Shown: positions 21,084-33,059 of the stretch, one piece after another
Position numbering within the stretch: the first letter of the stretch is position 1
Layout: each line of letters opens with the position of its first letter
From: Cryptomeria japonica
Lineage: Eukaryota > Streptophyta > Pinopsida > Cupressales > Cupressaceae
Length of the DNA stretch: 64,000 bases
Direction of reading: 5' to 3'
NCBI RefSeq assembly: GCF_030272615.1
Contig: NC_081406.1
Coordinates: forward strand, 188,836,391 to 188,900,390
Program-made: the position numbers and the translations under genes
Notes under the pieces: model-generated
The model's database searches: none
Told to the model about the DNA's origin: nothing
The model's input: only the letters and a program-made list of their open reading frames with translations

Positions 21084-22313
21084 ATGCCTCCAAAGGCTAT
21101 GACTCCAGAAGCCATCCGACAGATGGTGGCAGAGATGATAGAAGGATTGAAGGATGCAGAAGGAAGTAAAGGAACTAGAGATGTTAAGAAGGAGAAGGGG
21201 AAGGTTAAGACAGAATGGGGAGATGATACTGATGAAGAAGTGGAAGATGAAGAGGAACAAGCAGTAGTAGAAATGCCTCAAGACCAAAATCTATTCTTGG
21301 ATGTAGTCAAATCCAACTCCAAGGATAATTTGGATGGGTTACCCACCTATGGAGGAAATATCAATGGAGAAGAGTTGCTAGATTGGATAGAGGCCCTAAA
21401 TAATCATTTTGATTATAAGGAGGTAGCAGAGGAGAAAAGAGTAAATGTGGCCAAATCAAGATTGAGAGGATCAACATTAGTTTGGTGGAATATGATGCAA
21501 GAAGAAAGGATACAAGAAGGTAAGAAGAAGATAACTTCATGAGAGCGTAAGAAGAAGATAACTTCATGAGAGTGTATGAAGATAAGGCTTAAGGCTCAAT
21601 TCCTACCAAGAGATTATGAAGTTCAAATCCACATGAGACTACAAAATTTGATACAAAGGGAGTTAAATGTCAATGCATACACTGAGGAATTCCACAAACT
21701 CAGTTTGAGGGCTAGGAAGCATGAGAATGAAGTGGAGAAATTGGCCAAGTACATGCATGGCATTAGACAAAACATACAAGATGAGATAAGTATCCTCACA
21801 CAAAACTCTATTCACAAGTGTTTTCAGTTGGCATTAAGGGCGAAGGAGAAGATCAATAGAAGAAGTAAGCAAAATCTGAAACATAAAGGTGGTAAAAACA
21901 TCAGAGGTAGAGGAACCTTTGGTAGAGGGAAGAATACATCAAGAAATGAATAGCAACAAATCTAAGAAGGTAGTGGGGACTCACAAAGAGGAACATTTAG
22001 AGGATCCTTTAGAGGAAGGAGCAATTTTAGGGGCAGGTTTCGAAGCTCGGGAAGAGGAAATACAGTCTTCACCGGTTGGTGCTATCACTGCAACCAAGTT
22101 GGACATACCATGAGTAGGTGCCCAGGAAAAGCCTCAAGTTCAACAAGCTCATACATGGGTGAAAGAAGGACTCAATTGGTGCAAGAGGAGGATACTCAAA
22201 GTGAGACCTCTCCAATCAGCAAGGTAGGGCCAATGACAAATGGAGAAAACTTAATGATGAGAAGAACAATGCTCAAGATACCCCAAGATCAAGAGCCACC
22301 ATAGAGGAAAAGT
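21084..22313 (+). pseudogene. Element H Gag relic
   Basis: ATG at 21084 (MPPKAMTPEAIRQMVAEM). An acidic N-terminus leads into a gypsy Gag domain (YGGNINGEELLDWIEALNNHF, RLRGSTLVWWN, RDYEVQIHMRLQNL). A 29-base tandem duplication at about 21517-21575 introduces stops. The frame then reaches an Arg/Gly-rich stretch and a perfect CCHC knuckle CYHCNQVGHTMSRC (about 22083-22124). The same reading frame continues into protease, so gag and pol were one frame. Stops at 21541 and 21951 inactivate it. Confidence 0.9.
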
Positions 22314-22772
22314 TTGTTTAGGACTACTTGTAAGTCACATGGGAAAATTCGTAAGGTGATTGTGGATTCAAGTTCCACTGAGAAAATTCTCTCAGTTGAA
22401 ATGGTGGATAAACTCAAATTGAAAAGATTGCCTCACCTCACTCCTTACATGGTATCATGGCTCAACCGGGGTCAACATGTCTTAGTTGATGAACAAGCAT
22501 GGGTGGACTTTGAAATTGGTGAGTATAAAGACAAACTACTATGCAACATATTGCCTATGGATTCTTTTCATTTGTTGTTGGGTCATCCATGGCAATATGA
22601 TGTGAGAGCTAGTCATGATGGAGAAAAGAACAACTATCTCATCACCAAGAATGGCAAGAAATATCAGATGGACCCATTACTTGATCCAAAAGAGGAAAAG
22701 CAAGTAGGATCAAGTGTGATGATGCTGAGAGGTAAAGATTTTCTTAAATTATTAAAGCAAAAAGGTCATTAG
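22314..22772 (+). pseudogene. Element H protease domain
   Basis: Retropepsin-like domain in the same frame as Gag: VIVDSSSTEKILS (active site D-S-S where D-S-G is usual), later LLLGHPWQYD. Open for 152 codons and closed by a stop. The Gly-to-Ser change at the active site would probably abolish activity. Confidence 0.85.
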
Positions 22773-22784
22773 GGCCATGCTATA

Positions 22785-24220
22785 GTGTTGAAGCCTAAAG
22801 ATGAAGCTAAGGCAGATCCAATGAGTGAAGTGCCTCAAGAAATGAAAGGGATACTAAAGCAATATGTGGAAGTTATAGGAGATGATATGCCTAATTCCTT
22901 GCCTCCAATGAGAGATGTAAATCATCAAATAGACTTGATACCAAGGGCAAATCTGCCTAACAAATCGGCCTATAAAATGACACCTAGTTAAAATGAAGAG
23001 ATCACCAAATAAGTGAAAGAACTCTTGGACAAGGGGTTCATTAAAAATATCTTGAGTCCATGTGTTGTTCCTACTATATTAGTGCCTAAAAAAGGAGGAA
23101 AATGGAGGATGTGCACTAACTCAAGAGCAATCAATAAGATTACTATAAGGTACCGATTTCCCATGCCAAGGAATGAGGACCTATTAGACAATCTAGGTGG
23201 AGCAAGCTACTTCAAAAAGATGGACTTGAAGTCTGGTTATCATCAGATAATAATCAGATCTGGTGATGAATGGAAGACAACCTTTAGAACCAATGTAGGT
23301 CTATATGAGTGGTTGGTGATGCTATTTGGTCTCACCAATGCACCTAGTACCTTCCAAAGGCTCATGAATGATGTCTTAGTTTAGTTTATTGGTAGATTTT
23401 TTATCGTGTATCTTGATGACATTTTTATCTTCAACAGGTCCAAGGAGGAACACCTTAAGCATGTAGAGATGGTCTTGAAGAAGTTGAAGGAGGCTCAACT
23501 CAAGATCAACCTTGAAAAATGTGAGTTTTTTAAAACAGAGTTAGTTTACCTTGGTTTTGTTATTTCTCAAGGATATTTAAAGATGGATCCAAGCAAGGTA
23601 TAAGAAATACTTAATTGGCCTTTACCTAGGAGCATAAGTGATGTTAGGAGTTTTCATGGAATTGCATCTTTTTATAGGAAGTTTGTGAGAAACTTTAGCC
23701 ATGTTTGTGCTCCTATACTCAACACCATCAAAGGAGGGATTAAATGTCATTTTAAGTGGACAGAGGAAGCCAATAAGGGATTTGAATTACTAAAGGCTAA
23801 GATAGCAGAGCTGCCAACCCTTAGATTGCCTGATTTCAATCAGTTGTTTATAGTAGAATGTGATGCTAGCCAAAGGGTAATAGGGGCAATTTTAAGCCAA
23901 GAGGGTCATCCTCTAGCCTTCTTCGTAGAGAAGTTAAATGAAGCTAAGAAAAGGTACTCCACACATGACTTGGAGTTGTATGCAATGGTACAAGCATTGA
24001 AGAAGTGTCATTAGTTGCTGCCCAAAGAGTTTGTAGTTTGCACTGACAACCATGCCCTTAGTTTCCTCAATGGGAAAGAGAAGTTGAACCAGAGACACCT
24101 AAAGTGGGTTGAATACCTACAATCCTACACCTTCACTATTAAGCACAAAAAGGGCACAACAAACAAGGTAGATGATGCACTAAGTAGGAGAGTCTTGACT
24201 ATGCAAGAAATACAATCACA
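22785..24220 (+). pseudogene. Element H reverse transcriptase and RNase H
   Basis: RT motifs in order: [72 protein letters not shown] and the catalytic VYLDDIFIF near 23406. RNase H follows with VECDASQRVIGAILSQ, FVEKLNEAKKRYSTHDLELYA, CTDNHALSFL and VDDALSRR. The YLDD and RNase H acidic residues visible here are retained. In-frame stops (near 22990, 23011, 23383, 23601 and 24012) all sit in otherwise conserved text, several replacing Gln. It makes DNA from the element RNA; this copy is dead. Confidence 0.93.
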
Positions 24221-24359
24221 AAGTGTGGGTTTGAGTGAGTTGCAAGATCTCTACAAGGATGATAAGGATTTTGTAGAGATATATGGTGTTTGTTCTGATT
24301 TCTCTAACACCTCTCATGTCTCTTATTCAAAATATATGATACAAGAGGGTTTTTTGTTC

Positions 24360-25326
24360 AAATGACATCTTCTTTGCATACCCCAATGTTCTATGAGACA
24401 AAACATTATCCAAGAAAAGCATAAAGGAGGTCTAGGAGGTCATTTTGGCATAGATACAACTTTAGAGCAGGTTGGTAGGTTTTACTATTGGCCAAAGTTG
24501 CAATTAGAAGTGAGAAGGTTTGCAGAGCAATGTACAATCTGCCAAAGATAAAAATGATCATCAAGTAATGCAGGTCTATATCAACCCTTAGTCATACCTC
24601 AAAGGCCTTGGGAATGTTTGAGCATGGATTTTGTAGTGTGTATGTGGTGGTAGATAGGTTCATCAAAATGGCACATTTTATAGTGTATATGTAGTGGTAG
24701 ATAGGTTCATCAAAATGGCACATTTCAACCCTTGCAAGAGCACCAATGATGCCACCTATATTGTATGGATTTTGCCAAGAACTCCAAGGGGATTTGATAG
24801 TGTGTATGTGGTGGTAGATAGGTTCATCAAAATGGCACATTTCATCCCTTGCAAGAGCACCAATGATGCCACCTATATTGTAGGCCTTTTCTTCAAGGAG
24901 ATAGTCATAATTCATGGTCTTCCAATTAGCATTGTTAGTTATAGAGATGTGAAGTTGTTAAGCCACTTTTGGAGGACACTTTGAAGAAAGTTGGGAACAA
25001 AGTTGTCCTTTTCATCTGCCTATCATTCTCAATCAGATGGTTAGACATAGGTAGTCAATAGATCATTGGGTAACTTGCTAAGATGTCTTACAAAACAACA
25101 TGGGAAGACTTGGGATTTAGTACTCGGTCAGGCAAAATATGCATACAATGAATTAGTGAACCAAAGAACAGGTAAAATTCCCTTTGAGATAGTGTATGGA
25201 TTTCATCCTAGGGGCATATTAGAGCTCAGAGATCTCAGTTCTATGGCACCTAAGAGTGCACAAGGTGAGAACTTTGCTGGAGGTATTAAAGAAGTGCATG
25301 ATAAGGTAAGGCAATCCTTACAATGA
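24360..25326 (+). pseudogene. Element H integrase, disrupted by tandem duplication
   Basis: The zinc-binding part is readable (HKGGLGGHFGIDTTLEQV ... CTICQR). The catalytic core starts WECLSMDFV, then a segment reading [13 protein letters not shown] is present three times between about 24630 and 24850, which breaks the frame. After it: [19 protein letters not shown], with Tyr where SDRD has the catalytic Asp, and NRSLGNLLR preceded by two TAG codons, one at the catalytic Glu. The C-terminal side (AKYAYNELVNQRTGKIPFE) is open to 25326. Confidence 0.9.
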
Positions 25327-25833
25327 AAATCTGAGCAGTATAAGGTGCATGCTGATAAAACAAGAAGGAATGTGCAATTTAAATTTGGAGACTTAGTGTT
25401 AGCATACCTAAGCAAGGAGAGACTTCCAAAAGGGTAGCCTACAAAGCTATTGATGAAGAAGATTGGACCTCTCACAGTGGTGCACAAATATGGACAGAAT
25501 GCATATGAAGTTGAACTTCCTCCCACCTTGGGTATTTCTCCTATCTTTAATGTATTTGATCTCTATCCATACAAGGGAGAGTCACAAACAAATCAGTTGG
25601 ACATGTCATCATAAGTTAATGAAAATTGGGTGAGGGATTTGCCACCTAACCAACCAATCAAGTTGGAAAGTATCTTGGCCACCAAGGTAGTAAAGAAGAC
25701 AAGGAAAGGAGTCTACAAGAATTATCTTGTCAAGTGGGAAGGGTTACCTGATTTAGATGCTATGTGGATGTTAGAATCAGATATACTTTAGCATGGAGTG
25801 GAGATTGCAGACCTCATAACTCAAGGGACTTGA
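25327..25833 (+). pseudogene. Element H integrase tail and chromodomain
   Basis: After a stop at 25324-25326 the frame reads KFGDLVLAYLSKERLPKG, then GPLTVVHKYGQNAYEVELP (GPF/Y-type tail), and ends in a chromodomain: ILATKVVKKTRKGVYKNYLV followed by KWEGLPDLDAMWMLESDI, then HGVEIADLITQGT and a stop at 25831. Chromodomains steer chromovirus integration to particular chromatin. Three stops interrupt this part. Confidence 0.9.
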
Positions 25834-25842
25834 GTTCTTTGT

Positions 25843-25854
25843 CCCAGGGGAGTA
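25843..25854 (+). other. Polypurine tract of element H
   Basis: CCCAGGGGAGTA immediately before the TGGTGCAGGG start of the 3' LTR. Confidence 0.75.
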
Positions 25855-27450
25855 TGGTGCAGGGTACCTAACACTCCAAGCATACAATTTTTTTTTCTTA
25901 TAAGTTTGTGTGTTGTATTTTATGATGTATTAATGGACCAACCATTTGGGACTTGGTAGAGCCATGATTGAGCTGTCCAAGTTAGTGATTGTGTCATTTG
26001 TGTTCAGGATGCTATCAGCCTAGGAAGTTGTAATGCTAAGGTTGATAAAAGGAGTAGTACTCTGGATCATTGTCAACATGTAATAGGGGTCTATTTTTTT
26101 GTGTTTAGGAGTTATAGGATTATTGAAGGCCTTTAGAAGGCTTTAAATGCATGTGAATGCAAAGTTGCATCTCAGGTGTCAAAAAGATGTAAAAGTTGTT
26201 GAGCAACATTTTGTAACTTTTTGCAAAAGTTGCATTTTTTATGATTGGCATTAAAAAGTTGGTTGAACCAAATAAACCATCATCATATAATCCAAAATGT
26301 ACTTCATTGTACATGTTAGATAATCTAGAAGGAAAGGACAAGTTTTGTGTTTTCAAGAAATCTTGTCTTTTCACCGTTTTTGACATTGTTTCCTTATTTT
26401 CATTTGCTTGTATGGTCTAGTATGGACTTGTCAAAGATATCTCATAGAAAGGCATGAGTTTTTGTTGAATTTACTTTCTAGAAAGGTATATTAGTAAATT
26501 TTTTTGTGTTTGGTTGCAAAGATCTCATTCATTCTCTATAACTAGGTGTAAAACCCTTGCAAAGTAGGGTTTAAGAGCAAAATGCTACTAACTTGAGTAT
26601 CCATTGATGGAACATGTTGAAATAAAGAGGAATTATAGGTTAGGGTCTGTATATATGATTAGAGTAGGCTTTTTTTTGTCTTTCAGGCCTTTGTGGAGGA
26701 GCTACAATGAAGCCCTAGGCTCGCCATTAGGAGTTGGTGAGTTAGGACATCAAAAGATATGCAAATTCTGAGCACATATGGATTCGTGGAAGACAAAATG
26801 ATACATGGTTGGAAATACCTTTGAGTGCTCTTAAATAATCCTCAATTTATTTGAGCAGGGGTTTTGACTGGTGAAGGGTTTTAAGACTATCTTTCCAAGT
26901 CACTCGGGGGGGCTTAAACCCTTGAAAATAGTGCAGTATTGGAAACCCCATGTGTACAGATAACCCAGATGCAGTTTTCCAATATTGTTTGAAACTCTGA
27001 AAAGGGTACTCAAATCTACAACTTTTTTTTGTGTGGAAATTTTTTAAGAGAGCTAATTGAATTAGGCCTATTTGAGCCTGATGGAGTCAAAGAGAGGTTA
27101 GGAAACCTTAACAGTGGGTTTGAAGATACCCAAACACCTTAAAGACATTAAAGACATAATGTAAATTCATTTTGAATACCAAGAACATATTAGTGTATTG
27201 TGATCCTTTGTAGAGGTGCTTGGAGCCTTATGAGTGGAGTTGGAGATTGGGGTGGAACCCTCAATAGGTAGTTAGTTGTCAAAGGTCAAGTGGCTATACC
27301 TTGGAGGTAATCCAAAATGGATCATCCCTTGGAGGTCTAGATAGAAAAACCCCTACCAAGTTCCATTGGATGGGCTTGAGGAGTTAGAGAGTTGGGTAGA
27401 CAAGTAAACCAAGAAGGTGATTGGATCAAGCTCCAAGACTCTCTACATCA
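25855..27450 (+). repeat. Element H 3' LTR (1596 bases)
   Basis: TGGTGCAGGGTACC to CTCTACATCA, aligned with the 5' LTR. Small insertions and deletions against the 5' copy (for example a shortened AAACCACC region near 27030) mark an old insertion. Confidence 0.93.
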
Positions 27451-28054
27451 GTAAAGCCCTATAGCCACCCAAAACCCCATCTTTTTCAGTTGCAGGGGTA
27501 GAAACAGGTATCCAGAAGGCTTTCCAGATCAAAAAAAGGCATAAGGACATTTTGAAGGCCTCAGAATACCCCAGATCCTTCATACACAATGGCGTGGCAC
27601 CCTGGTCCCCCTAAATTTCAGTGATTTTTGATAGGGTGAAGGCTCAGGATCTCAGGTTTGTAGCCTTTCAGTTATAGCTCTTTGTCAAATCATCAAGGAC
27701 AGGGGTGTGGTGCCCTATTGCTGATTAGTTTGGCTCAGTTTTTAATACTAGGTACACATCTAGATTCCTCCCCCTTCTCTACTTTCAGTATCTCAGTTTC
27801 AGATCTGTGAGTTTCTACAATTTCAATTCATATATGCTTCATTGTTTATCTCCTAGTCTATTTGATCAATCTTTCATATATTTCCTTCATTTACAACAAG
27901 AGGAATATAAACCCTAAGTGATAATCTTTTTCTCTCTCTTTCTCACAAGAAGTAGCCAAAGTGAGCTATCTCCCTAGGCTCTTTCGTATTCCCAATGTGT
28001 TGGTAAAAGTGGGATTAGGTCCTAGTCACCCGGTCTTGCCATTTCCCCTCCACA
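27451..28054 (+). repeat. Element I 5' LTR, inner part
   Basis: Ends CCCCTCCACA, three bases before a primer binding site. It carries motifs like those in the A and E LTRs (GGCGTGGCACCCTGGTCCCC, GGACAGGGGTGTGGTGCCC). Its outer part is separated by the insertions of H and D. Confidence 0.7.
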
Positions 28055-28057
28055 TTT

Positions 28058-28070
28058 TGGTGAACCCGAC
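28058..28070 (+). other. Primer binding site of element I
   Basis: TGGTGAACCCGAC after CACATTT. Identical to the site of element A and with the same TTT spacer. Confidence 0.88.
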
Positions 28071-28396
28071 ATGAATCCAATATTCTTTAATTCTGATTTA
28101 TGTTCTCATATCTCAGTGTTTTTTCTATTTCAAATTCAAATTTTCATTTACAAGTTTGAATCCTTGCAGATTTTAAAAATTTAGAGGTCAATTTTGTTAA
28201 AACCCTAATTTTTCAATTCAAAATTGAACTTGTGGATAGCTTAATTTGGATCACTAATTTCAGATCTGATTTAGGAACACATTTCACTCATAAATTTCAT
28301 TTTCTCAATCAAAATTTAGAGTGCTTGCATTGGTTAAAATTGAAGATTTCCTTCTATTTTGCATATGTTATCATTTGAAAGACAAAAATTGTTGTC

Positions 28397-29760
28397 ATGA
28401 TGCATTTATTTCATAAATGTGATAATGGGTTAGCTTCCCTTGCTTCAATTTTTCCATATTTTAAAGAACCTCCTCCTATCTATGACAACATTTTAGTGCC
28501 TAAAAGAGTTGTTACCAACCCCTTCAAAACTCTCCCATGCTCTAAGGATGAAAATTGAAGAGTGATCTTGACAACTCTCCTAAAATGTTCCCTTCCCATC
28601 TAGCTATCTTGGAGGAAGAGGAGGATATCATAAACACTTTTGTTAGTGTTGCATTACCCTCTTTACATGATGCCTCTCTAACTGAAAATGTGTTGATTGA
28701 CATTAACTTATCTTCTCCTAAATTTGGTCTTACCAATGGGGGCATGTTAGTCCAACAAGAGGTTATGATAACTTCTTCCAAAGATCTCCTTCCTAAGAAT
28801 GAATATTTGGAGAAATATGTTCATCTCCCTCCTAAAGAATACTCCCCTCATGAGGATCATTTTATGCAATAAGATGGTATTGTCCCTACTTTTCCTAGTG
28901 ATGGCATTTCCTCTTTTGACTTCAACAAAATTCCCACTAGAGATGATGCATTAATGAGAAATGCCTTTCCTTGCCCCAAAGATGCCTTAGAAAAAGAAGA
29001 TGAAATCATAATCAATCTCCTTAATTCTCTCTCCCATAAACATCCTATTGAACACATTTTGAGGAAAGAGGATGATTTAAACCCATGTAGTGGTGCTCTC
29101 CCTCCTAAGGAGGAAGAATTAATGAACAATATTATCTCTTCTCCCAAAATTGGCAATAACAATAAGGACATATTTTTGCAAGATATTTCTAATACTTTTT
29201 TCAAATACTTAACTATTTGGGATGAACAATTAGAAGAAGTTGTTGATTATTCTCTATCTAATGAGAGAACCCTAGCCAAAGCGGATGAAATCATGATTGA
29301 AAACACTCTTCATAGCATCTCACCTTCCATGAATCTCAATCATTTTTCATCTAAAGGTAAGGCATATCCTTCTCCCCAAATAGGTTCTACTCATAAGGAT
29401 ACCTTAGTTCAATAAGATATTGTTAACATCTCTTTCAAAGGTCTCCCTCTCAAAGGTGAAACTTTAGAGACTAATGTTGATCCTTCTCCTAGAGAATGTA
29501 TTCTCCAAGTAGATCCTTTGATGATAAAGGATAATATGACCTTTCCTACTAATACTCCTTCTAAAACATCAATCCTTACTCCTAGTCTACCTCCTTAAAT
29601 TGATCTTATCCATGATAACATTTTAGTGCAAGCAAAGACTATCAACAATTTTTCCAACAATTTTGTCCATTATTCTTCTAAAATTCATAAGGACACCTTT
29701 AATATTCCTAAACCATCTTAAATCAATTTGATACATGTGAATTAAACACCTTATAAACCC
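28397..29760 (+). pseudogene. Element I N-terminal protein relic with internal repeats
   Basis: Starts at an ATG at 28397 (MMHLFHKCDNGLASLA), shifts frame near 28555, then reads acidic, Ser/Pro-rich text to about 29740 with stops at 28870, 29413 and later. A degenerate phrase recurs: SSPKFGLTNGGMLVQ, SSPKIGNNNKDIFLQ and PSPQIGSTHKDTLVQ, each about 110-190 codons apart. I see no standard Gag capsid motif and no zinc knuckle. Its position implies a Gag-like role, but that is inference. Confidence 0.6.
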
Positions 29761-29817
29761 CTCTTCACAATTCAAGGCGCTTGTCCTTCTCAGAGTTCTC
29801 AACGTAAGCCTATCTTA

Positions 29818-30735
29818 GTGGTTCAAGGTGGTTATGCTAATGATTCTTTTTGCACTCCTAATAAACCTATTATTATTATGCAAGGAGGTTATCCTACTAA
29901 TAACCCTTATGAATATGCTAAGAAAATCACTAGAGAGAGTTATAATACAGTTTCTCATACCTACAACACAAGAAACAATATGCAACCTAATCCTCTTCCA
30001 GTTATCCCAACTTCACTTCCCCCCTCTCAACCTACTCTTCCACAAGTACCTCGTATATAACAGACTCTTAGTAAGGAGGATGATCTCATTGAACAACTTA
30101 AAGCTACTCCTGCAAAGATTTTTATTGGGGATTTGGTTCAAACTTTACCTGCTTATCATGGGATGTTACAAGATGCTTTGAAAAACTTAGACATCCCACC
30201 TACAGTGACACCTAATAACATCGCTTCTTTGATTGATCCTACAAACAAACCCAAAGCTCAAATTGTATTCATGCAAGATGAGTTACCTTCTCATGAGATC
30301 CAACATCAATATGATCCTCTTATGATTGTGGTTATTATCAATGATAGTTCTATAAGATGAACCCTTGTGGACAATGGGTCCGGCCATAATGTTTTTGGTG
30401 TAGAATTATTGGATAAGATTAATGTGGATCATTCTCTCATCAAACCTGCTTCTATTTCTATTTGAGGCTTTGATAATGTTGCTAAACAATGTTTAGGTGT
30501 CATAACCTTTCCTATTAAGGTAGGTCCTATTATTTTACCTACACGTATTCATGTCATGCCTAGTAATTTGACATATAACCTTCTATTAGGGAGACCTTGG
30601 ATTCATAGCATGCAAGTTATCCCCTCAACTTTGCATAGGCAAGTCAAGGTCATTTACAAGAATAAGACATACACCTTGTTAGCTGATACCTATCTTCAAG
30701 AACCAATAAAATCTGGATCTTCTTGTTGAACTACT
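29818..30735 (+). pseudogene. Element I retropepsin-like protease relic
   Basis: A linker (YNTVSHTYNTRNNMQPNPLP) leads through FIGDLVQTLPAYHGMLQDAL into a plant gypsy protease: TLVDNGSGHNVFGVELLDKI with the active-site Asp, then VITFPIKVGPIILPT, NLLLGRPWIHSMQVIPSTLH and VKVIYKNKTYTLLAD. Stops at 30058, 30358, 30463 and 30727 break it. Unlike A, the active site keeps a D-N-G-S core. Confidence 0.85.
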
Positions 30736-30759
30736 TCCCATTCTTCTCCCAATCCTCTT

Positions 30760-31695
30760 ACTTCTTTAAATACATCTATTTCCTTTGATGATCTTGTTCC
30801 TTCTAGTTCTCATGATTCTCCTACTCAATCAAAATCTCCTCCCAAAGATATCTTTTCTCCCAAAAAGGTGCTCTCAGATGATGATTGGGAATCTCTAGAC
30901 TTTAACCCTACTTTTGTAGGAGAGAATAGAGTATCTTGGAAAAAATCTAAGACTGAGAAGGAGAAATCTATAGAGGAACCTAAAGAGAAACCCACTTTGT
31001 CTAAACAACTAAGTAACCACTTTGTGGCTGCTTCTAATTTAGATAATTCTTCAAATGCTTCCTCTAAGTCATATATCACTGAGACCTATGAGGCACAACC
31101 ATCTCTTTCTATTTTGGCATCCCTTTATGGTCCTGATTTTTACATTTTATCTAAGAGTCGCTATGATGACAATGGTTGTGGCACAAATGAACAAGAGATT
31201 AAAATTCCTTTAGAACATTACACACCTAAAGCTTAATTTGGACTTGGATATGATCCATCTAAGCCCACCAAAGCATTTAAAAGACCATCTCTCAATGTGA
31301 ATGCTATATTTAGTAGTGATGATGACCTCACCTCAATTAAATCATCTTCTACTTATTTCAACACTCATCCCCCTCATAAGAAAATATTGGTGATGAACAA
31401 ATCTCTTTATGAATCCTGTCAAGAGATTTCTAATCCCACTTATAAGACTTTATCTTCTACTCATTCTAAAATACCTTTTTCTAGGAGTAAGGCTCTAATG
31501 AATTACACTTATCCCTCTCCTAATATTTCTTGTGTGCAAGAAAAGTATGACTTAGTGGCCTATTCTTCTCCTATAAACTTCTCTCTTTCTAAAGAATTTT
31601 TAACATTCATCATCTTATACATGTTTTTAATCACTTATAGTACAACATTTAACATGTCATATTCAAATACCTCATTCAATCTATCATGTCTTTAA
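30760..31695 (+). pseudogene. Element I C-terminal extension
   Basis: Acidic/basic low-complexity text (KSKTEKEKSIEEPKEKPTLS), then FGLGYDPSKPTKAFKRP, a glycine-leucine-glycine box similar to DGLGLLPKP in the same position of element A. The last part has one hydrophobic segment LTFIILYMFLITYST near 31600-31645. It ends at the stop at 31693. An envelope-like protein would need more than one such segment, so I do not claim one. Confidence 0.55.
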
Positions 31696-32716
31696 ATAAC
31701 ATTAATGGCTATTATGTTGCTCATCATGATGTGACATTGGTAACTCACTTACTGGGGGCTCATTGTCATTCATGATGGTACAATTTCACGCACAATCATA
31801 CTTTTGGAAGAAACATAATGGCCTATTTATATCTCATCTCTTCCCCCTATATATATGGGGGGCAAGAGTGGTCTCCTTCTTAAGATTAAAATTTCCTCTT
31901 TGTGAACTAGTGTCTTCTATAAGGATTTCTTATTGATTGTAGAGGTGTATTAATATTTGAATTCCTTCTCTCATATTGGAACAAGCATCCCTAATGGGGA
32001 TCTTAAGTACATATCCTTAATTGGGACATCCTCCTTGGTGTTGGAAGTCTTTGATCATTCATCAATTTCTTTTCTTCATTGAGTAGTATCTTTTATAATA
32101 AACCATTCTATTTTGTGAACGTGCATGTCCCTGATGAGGATCTCTTGCCTTCTTTTAGAAGAGTGTTGATATAAATTATCTCTCTTTAATGTCATTTCAA
32201 TCATCCATTCTTTTCCAATTTCCTTTATGGAGTTGCATTTTTGGATTATATCTCTTTCACTTGTTTCCATCTAAATCTTTCATCTTGTGTTAGAGAGCTC
32301 TCAAATCCTCACACTCTTTATTATGTTGGAATTGAGGTTTAGTCCTCTTTCTTACCAAATGATTCTCCATTTAGTTTTTGATCTTGTATCGAATCTTCTT
32401 GTGAGAATTTGTCATCAATCTTCTTTCACAAATTTGATGTGGTAAACATCATACCCTATTTCAACTCACTAAATTAAGAAGCCAAAATAGGGGGGCATAA
32501 ATAGCTACCCTCTAATTTTTATCACCTTCCTTAGTAAGCATTTAGGTGATTTTGTCATTTTATCTAACATGTAGTTTTTTAGGGTGTGGTTCCTAACTAT
32601 GTACTACAGATACCGCTAGGGGCTTCGTCTGACAACTTATGGATATATCCTTTTTCAAATGATGTTTAATTTTCTTTACTTTAGCTTGCATATGCATGTA
32701 GTGTCATATGACCGCT
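31696..32716 (+). other. Noncoding 3' region of element I
   Basis: About 1 kb without a gene. Contains a 20-base near-perfect hairpin of five C and five G around a TATATATA core (31843-31862). Confidence 0.55.
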
Positions 32717-32731
32717 AAAGTGGGGGCTAAA
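32717..32731 (+). other. Polypurine tract of element I
   Basis: AAAGTGGGGGCTAAA, identical to the tracts of A and E but on the plus strand, followed by TGTAATATC, the start of an LTR. Confidence 0.87.
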
Positions 32732-33059
32732 TGTAATATCATAAATTGTACACCCTTGTTAGGGTGGTACAATTCCATGCTTGGTTTAGCACCCACCTTA
32801 GTGTGTTTGAATCTTGCATTGTAGTTTCCCTTTAAGCATTTAATTAATTAATTTAATTAAATCTAAAGTCATATTTCATCACTCCCCACGTCATAAAATT
32901 GGGCCCTTTACCCTAAGTGTGACCCTTTTTATTTTATTCCTCCAATAAATCATTAAATCATAAACCCTAATTATGTCCTATTTCGACCTTTAGGGCCCGA
33001 TTTCGCATATCAAAACATATTAAAATCAATTGTAACTTTGGGATTCACTCTAATACATC
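32732..33059 (+). repeat. Start of element I 3' LTR
   Basis: Begins TGTAATATCATAAATTG directly after the tract. Its end is not resolved, because the sequence passes into a segment resembling the leader of an A-like minus-strand element. Confidence 0.6.

Larger units (their letters stand above)
19411..27450 (+). mobile_element. Element H: complete Ty3/gypsy chromovirus, decayed (8040 bases)
   Basis: LTRs of about 1.6 kb (19411-21013 and 25855-27450) flank a Gag-protease-RT-RNase H-integrase-chromodomain order. The flanking pentamers are GCAAA (19406-19410) and GTAAA (27451-27455), a target duplication with one change. The chromodomain at the end of pol places it among chromoviruses. Confidence 0.95.
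28055..33059 (+). mobile_element. Element I: RT-less gypsy-type element with protease (internal region and 3' LTR part)
   Basis: From primer site to 3' LTR it encodes a long, broken N-terminal protein of unknown type, a retropepsin domain and a C-terminal extension, then a noncoding tail and a polypurine tract at 32717. No RT, RNase H or integrase motif appears in any frame. Primer site and polypurine tract are shared with A, so A, E and I probably belong to one wider lineage. The right end is uncertain. Confidence 0.75.

Noticed and set aside
31297-31695. Possible envelope-like protein in element I
   Set aside because: Only one hydrophobic segment and no signal peptide or second membrane anchor; probably chance in the C-terminal extension.
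31843-31862. Strong short hairpin as a possible microRNA precursor or terminator
   Set aside because: The stem is too short for a plant miRNA precursor, and intrinsic terminators are not expected in a nuclear plant genome.
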